This document shows, in pieces, positions 17,510 through 26,188 of a DNA stretch of 64,000 nt. Below the pieces are notes generated by a model, which did no database searches, was not told the DNA's origin, and saw nothing but the letters and a program-made list of their open reading frames with translations. Source of the DNA: Mucilaginibacter phyllosphaerae (GTDB lineage Bacteria > Bacteroidota > Bacteroidia > Sphingobacteriales > Sphingobacteriaceae). The DNA lies in contig NZ_SNQG01000001.1 of the NCBI RefSeq assembly GCF_004378255.1, positions 124,001 to 188,000 of the forward strand, in the 5' to 3' direction. The first letter of the stretch is position 1, and every line of letters starts with the position of its first letter. Made by a program: the position numbers and the translations under genes.

Positions 17510-20080
17510 ATGAAACATTTCTTTACAACAATATTTAACAAAGCAATATTTACGGTGTTTGTGCTGCTTACATCATTTACTGCACTACATGCACAAACAG
17601 TTGTACACGGTGTAGTAACCGATGCTAAAACAAAGCAGCCAATGGCTTATGTAACGGTAACCTTTAGCGGCACAACCCAGGGCGCAGGTACTAACGGGCA
17701 AGGGCGCTACAGCATCGCCACAACCGACAACAGCCTAAATCAGGTAAAGGTATCATTTGTAGGGTATCGCAGCGCGGTACGTAATATTACACCCGGCCAG
17801 GATCAAACCATCAACATTGCCCTGGTAGAAGACAATCACTCTTTAAGCGAAGTAGTAGTAAAATCGGGTAAGAAGAAAAAATACACTAATAAAAATAATC
17901 CCGCTGTTGAATTGATCAGGCAGGTGATTGCCCACAAAGCACAAAATCAGGTAGAAAATTACAATTATGCCGAGTACAAGCAGTACGAGCGTATGAATTT
18001 CTCACTAAGCAACCTAAGCGATAAATTCCGTAATAAAAAGATCTTTAAAAATTACCAGTTTCTGTTTCGCGAGCAGGATTCTACAGCTATAGGCGGTAAA
18101 ACCTTGCTGCCAATGTACCAGGAAGAGAAAACATCTGATAACTATTTTCGTAAATCGCCTTACGCCAAAAAGCAAATAATTACGGCCAATAAGCAGGTGA
18201 AATATGATGAGAACTTTGTAGACAACCAGGGCCTCACCGCTTATTTTAACCGGATGTATCAGGATATCAATATTTATGATAATAACGTATCACTGTTAAG
18301 CAACCAGTTATTAAGCCCTATTGCTAATAGTTCGCCAGAATTTTATAAATTTTTTATTACCGATACACTTAAAGATGTACAGCCAAACTTAATTGAGTTG
18401 AGCTTTACCCCACGTAATACCAATAACCTTTTATTTGAGGGAAAAATATATATTACGATGGATGGCAACTATGCTGTTCAAAATGCCCTGTTAACGGTTA
18501 ACAAAAACATTAATCTTAACTTTGTGCGCCAGATGCAGGCAGCGTTATCATTTGAGAAAAATAACGACGGCCGTTATCACCTTAGTCAAAGCGACCTGAA
18601 AATTGAGTTTGGTATCAACAAAAATAAAGGTGGCGGCATGTATGGCGAGCGCCTGGTTACCATCAACAACTTTGTAATAAACAATGCCCGTACAGATGAT
18701 ACCTATAAAGGCCCTGCCCAGGTTGTAGCCCTTAATGCCGAGGATAAAGACGATACTTACTGGCAAATGACCCGCCCCGATACGCTGGACGCTGCATCTG
18801 CAAGTATTTATAAAAATATTGACAGCTTGCAAACTATTCCTTCGTTTAAAAAAACAATGGATATTGCAACGCTTGTATTAGCCGGTTACAAAAACTATGG
18901 CGCTTTTGAGGTTGGCCCTGCTAATACTTTTTATAGTTTTAACCCGGTAGAAGGCTTCCGTTTACGTTTAGGCGGGCGCAGCACGCCTGCCTTAAGCAAA
19001 CGTTATTATTTTGAAACCTACGGAGCTTATGGTACACGAGATGAAAAGTTTAAATACTTTTTAAGCAGCACCTACTCTCTTAATAATAAATCTATCTATT
19101 CATTTCCGCAAAATTACATCAGGGCCAGCTTTCAGCACGATACAAAAATACCCGGACAGGAATTGCAGTTTGTGCAGGAGAGTAACTTCCTGTTATCATT
19201 TAAGCGTGGCGCAAACGATATCTGGTTGTATAACGATATCTTCCGTTTAGATTATGTTAAAGAGTTTACCAACCACCTTTCCTATTCATTAGGCTTCAAA
19301 AAATGGAACCAAACGCCTGCCGGTGCCTTGCTATACCAAAATGTTTTACCTAACGGATCATTAAACAACATCGATCTGGTAAAAACAACCGAACTTTCTG
19401 CACAGATCCGCTGGGCTCCGCACGAAAAGTTTTATCAGGGCAAACTGTATCGTACACCTATACCTGATAAATACCCAATATTTACACTAAATTACACCCA
19501 GGGCATTAAAGGCTTATTAGGCGGCGAATACAACTATCAGAATGTGGTAGGTAACATTAGCAAACGTTTTTACCTTTCGCAATTAGGTTTTACAGATGTA
19601 AGCACCGAAGGTGGTTACCTGTTTGGTAAAGTGCCCTTCCCCTTAATGGATATACACCACGCCAACCAAACCTATGCATTCCAGTTGCAATCATATAATT
19701 TAATGAACTTTCAGGAATTCGTAAGCGACCATTACGCCAGCATTGCTATCGATCATAATTTTAACGGCTTTATATTTAATCGCATACCGTTGTTAAAAAA
19801 GCTTAAACTACGCGAGATCATCGATGTTAAAAGCCTTTGGGGTGGTGTACGCAGTGAAAACAACCCGGCTAACGATCCATCGTTATTCCGTTTCCCGGGT
19901 GCAGCCGGTGGTGGTGCAGGCACTTATGCTTTAGGCAGCACACCTTATGTAGAGGGCAGCATTGGTATAGGTAATATATTTAAATTACTGCGTGTAGATT
20001 TTGTTAAGCGGTTTACTTACCTGGATAACCCTGGTGCACCCAAATATGGTGTAAGGTTTTTTGTGAAATTTGATTTTTAA
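17510..20080 (+). CDS. DUF5686 outer-membrane protein with carboxypeptidase-like regulatory domain
   Basis: This 856-residue exported protein has a signal peptide at about residues 1-28 (ending ALHAQ). A CarboxypepD_reg-like domain (about 30-115) follows, with VVHGVVTDAKTKQPMAYVTVTF and HSLSEVVVKSG. A long C-terminal region ends in beta-barrel-like strands (KYGVRFFVKFDF). The linker NNPAVELIRQVIAHKAQNQ and YNYAEYKQYERMNFSL is characteristic of DUF5686 proteins, which are common in Bacteroidota and whose role is unresolved. It is the second gene of a probable three-gene unit and is followed 48 bp later by marR, so it may answer to the signal sensed by MarR. Transport or envelope remodelling is a guess. 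Confidence 0.85.
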   Translation: MKHFFTTIFNKAIFTVFVLLTSFTALHAQTVVHGVVTDAKTKQPMAYVTVTFSGTTQGAGTNGQGRYSIATTDNSLNQVKVSFVGYRSAVRNITPGQDQTINIALVEDNHSLSEVVVKSGKKKKYTNKNNPAVELIRQVIAHKAQNQVENYNYAEYKQYERMNFSLSNLSDKFRNKKIFKNYQFLFREQDSTAIGGKTLLPMYQEEKTSDNYFRKSPYAKKQIITANKQVKYDENFVDNQGLTAYFNRMYQDINIYDNNVSLLSNQLLSPIANSSPEFYKFFITDTLKDVQPNLIELSFTPRNTNNLLFEGKIYITMDGNYAVQNALLTVNKNINLNFVRQMQAALSFEKNNDGRYHLSQSDLKIEFGINKNKGGGMYGERLVTINNFVINNARTDDTYKGPAQVVALNAEDKDDTYWQMTRPDTLDAASASIYKNIDSLQTIPSFKKTMDIATLVLAGYKNYGAFEVGPANTFYSFNPVEGFRLRLGGRSTPALSKRYYFETYGAYGTRDEKFKYFLSSTYSLNNKSIYSFPQNYIRASFQHDTKIPGQELQFVQESNFLLSFKRGANDIWLYNDIFRLDYVKEFTNHLSYSLGFKKWNQTPAGALLYQNVLPNGSLNNIDLVKTTELSAQIRWAPHEKFYQGKLYRTPIPDKYPIFTLNYTQGIKGLLGGEYNYQNVVGNISKRFYLSQLGFTDVSTEGGYLFGKVPFPLMDIHHANQTYAFQLQSYNLMNFQEFVSDHYASIAIDHNFNGFIFNRIPLLKKLKLREIIDVKSLWGGVRSENNPANDPSLFRFPGAAGGGAGTYALGSTPYVEGSIGIGNIFKLLRVDFVKRFTYLDNPGAPKYGVRFFVKFDF

Positions 20081-20128
20081 TATATATTCGTAAACCGGGT
20101 TGACTTTTACTTGTTATAGATACTGATC

Positions 20129-20605
20129 ATGCAACAAAATTGTACATTAACGGAAGAAAACCAAAGGGTTGCCCCAAAGCTGGTTTACGTGCTTAAGCGC
20201 CTGCTGGATGAGTGGATGGGTAAAAAACTTTGCCGTATAGATCAGCCCGGTTTTAACAGTGCCCACCTGCCATTATTTATGAGCATAGGTAAAACCGGCA
20301 TCTCTAATAACGAACTGGCCGCCAAAATGAACGTAAGCAAACAGGCAACCAGTAAAATAATAAAAGAGCTGGAAGCCATAAATATGGTAAAAAGCGAAAA
20401 AAGCCCTGATGATGCACGTGTTGTGATGCTGTATTTCACAACAGAGGGCGAGGCTTTTTACCATAACCTTAAAAACCAGGTTATGGATCTGGAAGCGCAG
20501 TACAAAAAAGTTGCAGGTAGTAAAAATTATGAAATTGCTATTGAAGTAATGCTGAAACTGGTAAAGTTTCATGAAGAATATAACTGCAGCGAAGAAAAAC
20601 CATAA
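20129..20605 (+). CDS. MarR-family transcriptional regulator
   Basis: The 158-residue protein is a winged-helix DNA-binding protein. The recognition region is GKTGISNNELAAKMNVSKQATSKIIKELEAINMV, followed by a wing with the family-typical SPDDARVVMLYFTTEGEAFY. Flanking helices would form the dimer interface. MarR proteins bind palindromes and release them on binding phenols, drugs or oxidants. Here a perfect palindrome lies upstream of the gene group (17122-17140), and a GTTGACTT half-site occurs just before this gene, near 20100. The last position in the operon suggests autorepression. The effector is unknown. The tetR gene behind it has its own promoter, so the two circuits are probably separate. 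Confidence 0.9.
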   Translation: MQQNCTLTEENQRVAPKLVYVLKRLLDEWMGKKLCRIDQPGFNSAHLPLFMSIGKTGISNNELAAKMNVSKQATSKIIKELEAINMVKSEKSPDDARVVMLYFTTEGEAFYHNLKNQVMDLEAQYKKVAGSKNYEIAIEVMLKLVKFHEEYNCSEEKP

Positions 20606-20665
20606 AAATATTTTTTTTAATTAAGCAAATGACAATAAGATGAAACGGTTTATAATTTACCCTTG

Positions 20666-20687
20666 TACATTTGCTTAACAGTGTTAA
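20666..20687 (+). promoter_or_regulatory. tetR promoter -7 element and 13-bp operator palindrome
   Basis: TACATTTG (20666-20673) matches the Bacteroidota -7 consensus TAnnTTTG. Immediately after it, at the expected transcription start, lies TTAACA-G-TGTTAA (20675-20687), a perfect inverted repeat. The same palindrome recurs at 21408-21420 before the efflux genes. A shared site on both sides of tetR is typical of a local repressor's operator. Confidence 0.65.
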
Positions 20688-20708
20688 ATAATCTAATAAG
20701 AATAAATA

Positions 20709-21311
20709 ATGGCCAGCAAGGATAGGATATTACGTTTGAAAGAAGAAACCAGGACTAACATTCTGGAGGCTGCTTTACAAATTGTAAAAGAAGAAGGATG
20801 GCAGGCGTTAAGTATGCGTAAAATAGCTGATGTAATTGAATATACTGCCCCTATTATTTACGAATACTTTGCCAACAAAGAGGCTATTTTATTAGAATTG
20901 ACGCGCCAGGGTTACCTAAAACTATCTAAGCAACTACAAGAGGCTAAAGATCAGCACGCTTCACCGGCAGATCAGTTGGAAGAAATGTGGTTAACCTACT
21001 GGAATTTTGCTTTTGCTAATAAAGAACTTTACCAGATTATGTTTGGTGTTACAACCAGTTGCAGCTGCGAAATGGTGAATAAGCTGCCGGAAGCGGAATG
21101 CCCATGGAATATTTTTTCTGCCTCTATCGGGCAATTAATGGGCATTAGCGATATGGATTCTGATATTATATGTACTAAGTATTATACCTTTTGGTCGATA
21201 GTACATGGTTTGGTTTCTATTAATCTTTTAGATCGTGGCGACTCTGATAAAATTAACAGGCAGGTTTTAAGAGATGCTATTACAGGTATTATTAAGTCTA
21301 TCACCCCTTAA
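20709..21311 (+). CDS. TetR/AcrR-family regulator with WHG-type C-domain
   Basis: This 200-residue repressor has the TetR DNA-binding domain at residues 10-60 (TRTNILEAALQIVKEEGWQALSMRKIADVIEYTAPIIYEYFANKEAIL). A helical ligand-binding domain follows, with the hallmark FWSIVHGLVSI near residue 160, typical of the WHG (TetR_C) group. Two cysteines (SCSC, near 117) in the ligand domain might respond to thiol-reactive compounds, but this is speculative. It sits directly upstream of a complete RND efflux operon in the same orientation. Identical palindromes before tetR and before the pump support repression of both, released when the pump's substrate binds. Confidence 0.9.
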   Translation: MASKDRILRLKEETRTNILEAALQIVKEEGWQALSMRKIADVIEYTAPIIYEYFANKEAILLELTRQGYLKLSKQLQEAKDQHASPADQLEEMWLTYWNFAFANKELYQIMFGVTTSCSCEMVNKLPEAECPWNIFSASIGQLMGISDMDSDIICTKYYTFWSIVHGLVSINLLDRGDSDKINRQVLRDAITGIIKSITP

Positions 21312-21616
21312 GCTTTTTATACTCCATAATACAACCTAATAATTTATTATAAATATTATTCTAAACATAAACTCATGGAAAACAAAATAAATTCTGCGTT
21401 TAAATACTTAACACTGTTAAATAGTTTACCGTTGTTAATAACAAATATATGTTACCGTTAGCTGCAGTAATCATCATCCCTAAAAACTTATATTATTAGC
21501 ATACAATAATACTTACAGCAATGTACAATACAACTAAAACAAACGACAACACTATATATATCAATAGCTTACGCGCTGCTTTAACGCCCATCAACTCACC
21601 TTCAAAATTAATCATC
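21312..21616 (+). other. Regulatory region between tetR and the efflux adaptor gene
   Basis: About 300 bp without a supported gene. It contains the two palindromes at 21408-21444 and a long leader. An in-frame ATG at 21521 would extend the adaptor by 32 residues, but those residues do not look like coding sequence and would bury the lipoprotein signal. No clear TAnnTTTG element was found. Confidence 0.5.
21408..21444 (+). promoter_or_regulatory. Efflux operon operators: repeated 13-bp palindrome plus a second palindrome
   Basis: TTAACA-C-TGTTAA (21408-21420) repeats the tetR-promoter palindrome, with only the central base changed. Twelve bases further on, TTGTTA-A-TAACAA (21432-21444) is another perfect 13-bp inverted repeat. 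Both lie 170-210 bp before the adaptor gene start, in an otherwise gene-free stretch. I infer TetR binding to the first site; the second could be an extra site or a different factor's target. Confidence 0.55.
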
Positions 21617-22753
21617 ATGAAAATCATCCTTATTGCAATCATTGCATTAGCTATATTTAGCTGTTCGCCCAAGCCCCAATCGGCACAGGCTCCCCCTCCA
21701 CCGGCATTACCTGTTGCAACCGTATCAGCGGGTAACGAAACAACTTACCAGGAATATCCTGCGTCTATAGAAGGCACTGTAAATGTGGAAGTACGCCCGC
21801 AGGTAAGCGGCGCTTTAGACAAAGTATTTGTAGACGAAGGTGCCTTTGTTAGCAAAGGGCAATCGATATTTAAAATAAATGAGCAGCCCTACCGCGCCGC
21901 ATTAAATAATGCAGTAGCAAGTTTACACGCAGCAGAAGCAGCACAAGGCAATGCACAGATAGAAATTGATAAATTAACCCCGCTTGTTGCCAATAAAGTA
22001 GTGTCCGACTATCAGTTAAAAACAGCTAAAGCAACATACCAGGTAGCAAAAGCCAATATCGAGTCTGCCAGAGCTAATGTTGCAAGCGCACAGATCAACT
22101 TAGGTTATACTTTAATTAAAGCACCGGTGAGCGGGTATATTGGCCGCTTATTAAAAAAACAAGGCAGCCTGGTATCTCCGCAGGATGTGGAGGCTTTAAC
22201 GCAATTATCCGATGTGCATGATGTGCATGTTTACTTTGCACTTGGCGAAAAAGATTTTGTGGGGTTCAAAGACCAATATGCAGGCGCTACACTTAAAGAT
22301 AAACTGAAACACCTGCCTTCAGTAGCCCTATTATTAGCTGATGGCAGCGAATACGCCAAATTAGGTAAGATAGATGTAATTGACGGCCAGTTTGATAAAA
22401 CTACAGGCGCTATTACAGTAAGGGCAACTTTTGCTAATCCGCAAGGTTTATTAAGATCTGGCAATACAGGGAAAGTAAGATTAAGCCTGCCACACCCTGA
22501 TGCCTTAATTGTACCGCAATCGGCTACGATAGAAATGCAGGACAAGGTATTTGTTTTTGCTTTGGCCGATAGTAACAAGGTTAAAAAAGCACCTATAACT
22601 ATTATTGGCACAAGCGGCACCAATTATCTGGTTAAAGATGGTGTTAAAGCCGGCGACCAGATCGTATTAAGCGGCGTAGACCGCCTGCAGGAAGGAACCG
22701 TTATAGCTCCTCAAAAATCTGTTGATAAAGCAGCTGCTGTAGCAAAAAACTAA
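21617..22753 (+). CDS. RND efflux periplasmic adaptor (membrane fusion lipoprotein)
   Basis: The start chosen is ATG 21617 because it gives a proper lipoprotein signal (MKIILIAIIALAIFSC, Cys16); the 378-residue product is then normal for this family. Next come a biotinyl-lipoyl half (YQEYPASIEGTVNVEVRPQVSGALDKVFVDEGAFVSKGQ), a helical hairpin (about 90-160), the second lipoyl half (LIKAPVSGYIGRL) and a beta-barrel domain with LRSGNTGKVRLSLP. This is the AcrA/MexA plan. The protein bridges the inner-membrane pump and the outer-membrane channel encoded next. A Pro-rich stretch (QAPPPPALP) forms the tether. Substrates cannot be read from the sequence. Confidence 0.94.
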   Translation: MKIILIAIIALAIFSCSPKPQSAQAPPPPALPVATVSAGNETTYQEYPASIEGTVNVEVRPQVSGALDKVFVDEGAFVSKGQSIFKINEQPYRAALNNAVASLHAAEAAQGNAQIEIDKLTPLVANKVVSDYQLKTAKATYQVAKANIESARANVASAQINLGYTLIKAPVSGYIGRLLKKQGSLVSPQDVEALTQLSDVHDVHVYFALGEKDFVGFKDQYAGATLKDKLKHLPSVALLLADGSEYAKLGKIDVIDGQFDKTTGAITVRATFANPQGLLRSGNTGKVRLSLPHPDALIVPQSATIEMQDKVFVFALADSNKVKKAPITIIGTSGTNYLVKDGVKAGDQIVLSGVDRLQEGTVIAPQKSVDKAAAVAKN

Positions 22754-22871
22754 TTCAGGGAATAGACACAAGAATTCAAGAATCAACAATAAAGATAGGA
22801 GGAAAAAGGGTGATACCGAATGGTGTCTTGTCTCCTGCTTCCTTATATCCTGGCTCTCTAACTAAAAGATC

Positions 22872-25800
22872 ATGTTTCAAAAATTTATAGAAAGGCCTGT
22901 ACTATCAACCGTTATCTCCATATTGCTGGTGATACTGGGTGTACTGGGTTTAACAAAACTCCCCTTACAGCAATTCCCTGATATTGCCCCGCCGGCAGTA
23001 TTGGTAACCGCTGTTTACCCCGGCGCAAATGCCGAGACCGTATTACGTTCTGTAGCGCCATCGCTGGAAGAATCTATTAACGGTGTAGAAAATATGAGCT
23101 ACATGAGCTCCACCGCAAGTAATGATGGTTCATTAGCTATTACCATTTATTTTAAACAAGGCACCAATCCTGATCAGGCTGCGGTTAACGTTCAAAATCG
23201 TGTAACACAGGCTACCAGCCAGTTACCTGCCGAAGTTGTACAACAAGGGATCACCACCACCAAACAGCAAAACAGCTTAATTGGTGCTGTTGGTATTTAT
23301 ACAACCGATCCTAAAAAATATGACCAGACATTTGTTGCCAACTACGCGCAGATCAACATCATTCCGGAAATCAAACGGATCCCGGGCATTGGTTCGGCCA
23401 TAATATTTGGCGGTGTTAAAGATTATAGCATGCGCGTTTGGTTAAACCCTAACCAAATGGCCGCCTACAAAATAACGCCTGCCGAAGTAATGGCTGCTAT
23501 TCAGGATAAAAACCTGGAAGCTGCCCCCGGTAAGCTGGGCGAACGTAGTAAAGAAGTTTTTGAATATGTTATCAAATACAAAGGTAAGCTTACTAAACCC
23601 GAAGAATATCAGAATATTGCCATCCGCGCCAACGCAGATGGATCCATATTGCATTTAAAAGATGTTGCCCGTGTTGAACTTGGCGCATATTCATATAGTA
23701 GCTTCACTCACCTAAATGGCAAGGATGGTATTGGTTTCGGTTTGATACAGCTTGCCGGTTCAAATGCAAACGAGATCCAGTTAGCGGTAGATAAAGTAAT
23801 GGAAAAGGCCGCCAAAGATTTCCCCAAAGGCATAGAGTGGAACCAGTTTTACCGCACTAAAACCGCATTAGATGAATCTATATCACAGGTGCAGCACACA
23901 CTGATAGAAGCCTTTATACTGGTATTCATCGTGGTTTATATCTTCCTGCAGGATTTCAGATCGACATTGATCCCGGCAATAGCCGTTCCGGTTGCTATCT
24001 TGGGTACGTTTTTCTTTATGCAATTGTTTGGTTTCTCTATCAACCTGTTAACCATGTTTGCGCTGGTGCTTGCTATAGGTATTGTAGTGGATGATGCCAT
24101 AGTGGTAGTAGAGGCTGTGCACGCCAAAATGGAGAACAGCCATCTTGCACCTAAAGCTGCCACTACAGAAGCCATGCATGAAATTACAGGCGCTATCATT
24201 TCTATTACATTGGTAATGGCGGCGGTATTTTTACCGGTGGGCTTTATGGATGGTTCTACCGGAATATTCTACAGGCAGTTTGCCTTTACCATGTCTATCG
24301 CTATTGTTATATCTGCAATCAATGCGTTAACCTTAAGCCCTGCTTTGGCAGCTTTGTTCTTAAAAGATAACCATTCTGTAAAAGCAGATGGTACACTAAA
24401 CCGAAAACGCAGCTTTAAACAAAAATTCTTTGATGGTTTTAATACCAGCTTTACGGCGGTTACCAACCGTTATGTAGGTGGCCTTAAATTTCTCATCAAC
24501 CACAAATGGTTAAGTATGGGCGGTTTGGCATTAATCACTTTGGTTACTATTTATTTGGTAAATACAACCAAATCGGGCTTTATCCCAACAGAAGATCAGG
24601 GCTTTGTGGCTATTTCGGTATCTACCCCATCGGGCACATCATTAGATGGCACTACCAAAATCCTGAATGAAGCTGAAGCTAAATTGAGGGCATTGCCTTC
24701 TGCAAGATTTGTTACGGCAATTTCGGGCTTTAACCTGTTAACCAACTCTAACAGCCCATCGGCAGCGGTAGTGTTTGTACTGCTGAAACCTAATGAAGAG
24801 CGTGGCGAAATGAAAGACATTAACGCCATACAAGATGCCATACGTGGCCAGTTAGCAGCTGTAACAGGCGGTACATTCTTTGTGTTTAGCTTCCCTACTG
24901 TACCGGGCTTTAGTAACGTAGAAGCGCTTGACCTGGTATTACAAGATAAAACCGGTGGCAAGCTGGATAAATTTAGCGGTGTAGCCAACAACTTTATTGG
25001 TAAACTGATGGCTAAACCTGCTGTAGCTTATGCATTTACCACCTTTAAAGCAGACTACCCACAATTACAATTAGAAGTTAATGATGATAAAGCTAACCAG
25101 CTTGGCGTAAATGTTAAGGATATTTTGCAAACCATGCAAGCCTACTTTGGTAGTGCCCAGGCATCAGATTTTAACCGCTTTGGTAAATATTATCGTGTAG
25201 TTATACAGGCTGATATTGCCGACCGCACTGATCCTGCATCTATCGACCGTGTATTCGTAAAAAACAAAACCGGCGAAATGGTGCCTATCAACACCTTGGT
25301 AAAATTAACGCGTGTATATGGTTCAGAAACTGCTTCGCGTTATAACCTGTTCAACTCCATCCAGGTAAACGCCATTCCTAAACCGGGTTACAGTTCTGGT
25401 GATGCAATTAAGGCAATACAGGAAACCGCTAAAGAGGAATTACCGCAAGGTTTTGATTACCAATTCTCTGGCCAAACCCGCGAAGAGATCTCATCGGGCG
25501 GGCAGTCGGCCATTGTATTTGCGCTGTGTTTAGTGTTTGTTTACTTCCTGCTATCGGCACAGTATGAAAGTTATATCCTGCCGCTGGCGGTTATCCTATC
25601 TATCCCTACAGGTATCTTTGGTGTGTTTGTAGTATTGGGCTTAACCGGCATCGAAAACAACATTTATGTACAGGTAGCGCTGATCATGCTGATTGGTTTG
25701 CTGGCTAAAAATGCCATCCTGATCATTGAGTTTGCAGTACAACGCCGCAAGGCAGGTTATGGACTGGTTGAATCAGCTATCGAGGCATCCAAATCAAGGC

Positions 25801-26084
25801 TCCGCCCTATCATCATGACGTCTATGGCATTTGTATTCGGTTTATTCCCGATGAGTATTGCAACCGGCCCTTCCGCACAGGGTAACCACTCCATTAGTAT
25901 TGGTGCCGCAGGCGGAATGGTATCAGGCGTAATTATCGGTTTATTCCTGATACCGGTATTATTTGTGGTATTCCAGCATCTGCAGGAAAAAATCACCGGT
26001 GCACCACTATCAAGGCATCTTGATAAAAATTACAATCCGGATGCTAAAGATGATAAATACGTGGAAGAACTGGAATTGAAATAA
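22872..26084 (+). CDS. RND multidrug efflux transporter (HAE1 type)
   Basis: This 1070-residue inner-membrane pump of the AcrB/MexB class uses the proton gradient to expel hydrophobic or amphiphilic compounds. It starts typically (MFQKFIERPVLSTVISILLVILG) and shows the first porter-domain signature VYPGANAETVLRSVAPSLEESINGVENMSYMSS. Transmembrane helix 4 carries the proton-relay pair Asp407-Asp408 (GIVVDDAIVVVEAV), the same numbering as AcrB. The C-terminal half has GLLAKNAILIIEFAVQRR and SRLRPIIMTSMAFVFGLFPM. The length is normal. It lies 118 bp after the adaptor gene and belongs with the adaptor and channel genes. The specific drug class is not predictable here. Confidence 0.97.
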   Translation: MFQKFIERPVLSTVISILLVILGVLGLTKLPLQQFPDIAPPAVLVTAVYPGANAETVLRSVAPSLEESINGVENMSYMSSTASNDGSLAITIYFKQGTNPDQAAVNVQNRVTQATSQLPAEVVQQGITTTKQQNSLIGAVGIYTTDPKKYDQTFVANYAQINIIPEIKRIPGIGSAIIFGGVKDYSMRVWLNPNQMAAYKITPAEVMAAIQDKNLEAAPGKLGERSKEVFEYVIKYKGKLTKPEEYQNIAIRANADGSILHLKDVARVELGAYSYSSFTHLNGKDGIGFGLIQLAGSNANEIQLAVDKVMEKAAKDFPKGIEWNQFYRTKTALDESISQVQHTLIEAFILVFIVVYIFLQDFRSTLIPAIAVPVAILGTFFFMQLFGFSINLLTMFALVLAIGIVVDDAIVVVEAVHAKMENSHLAPKAATTEAMHEITGAIISITLVMAAVFLPVGFMDGSTGIFYRQFAFTMSIAIVISAINALTLSPALAALFLKDNHSVKADGTLNRKRSFKQKFFDGFNTSFTAVTNRYVGGLKFLINHKWLSMGGLALITLVTIYLVNTTKSGFIPTEDQGFVAISVSTPSGTSLDGTTKILNEAEAKLRALPSARFVTAISGFNLLTNSNSPSAAVVFVLLKPNEERGEMKDINAIQDAIRGQLAAVTGGTFFVFSFPTVPGFSNVEALDLVLQDKTGGKLDKFSGVANNFIGKLMAKPAVAYAFTTFKADYPQLQLEVNDDKANQLGVNVKDILQTMQAYFGSAQASDFNRFGKYYRVVIQADIADRTDPASIDRVFVKNKTGEMVPINTLVKLTRVYGSETASRYNLFNSIQVNAIPKPGYSSGDAIKAIQETAKEELPQGFDYQFSGQTREEISSGGQSAIVFALCLVFVYFLLSAQYESYILPLAVILSIPTGIFGVFVVLGLTGIENNIYVQVALIMLIGLLAKNAILIIEFAVQRRKAGYGLVESAIEASKSRLRPIIMTSMAFVFGLFPMSIATGPSAQGNHSISIGAAGGMVSGVIIGLFLIPVLFVVFQHLQEKITGAPLSRHLDKNYNPDAKDDKYVEELELK

Positions 26085-26095
26085 GAACCTTTTCC

Positions 26096-26166
26096 CCTCT
26101 CTTTTTGAGAGAGGTATATAAAATTTGCTTCTGCCACTTCGCTTCATGAAAGGGTTGCGCAGAAGC
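26096..26166 (+). other. Two hairpins between the pump and channel genes
   Basis: CCTCTCT-TTTTG-AGAGAGG (26096-26114) and GCTTCTGC (26127-26134) paired with GCAGAAGC (26159-26166) form perfect 7- and 8-bp stems in the 104-bp gap. Neither is followed by a T-run, so they are not obvious terminators. They may stabilise or process the operon mRNA. Confidence 0.4.
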
Positions 26167-26188
26167 TACATATTAATCATACAACACA

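Noticed and set aside
22797-22802. AGGAGG as a Shine-Dalgarno for the RND pump
   Set aside because: It lies 69 bp before the ATG, far too distant, and strong Shine-Dalgarno use is unusual in Bacteroidota.
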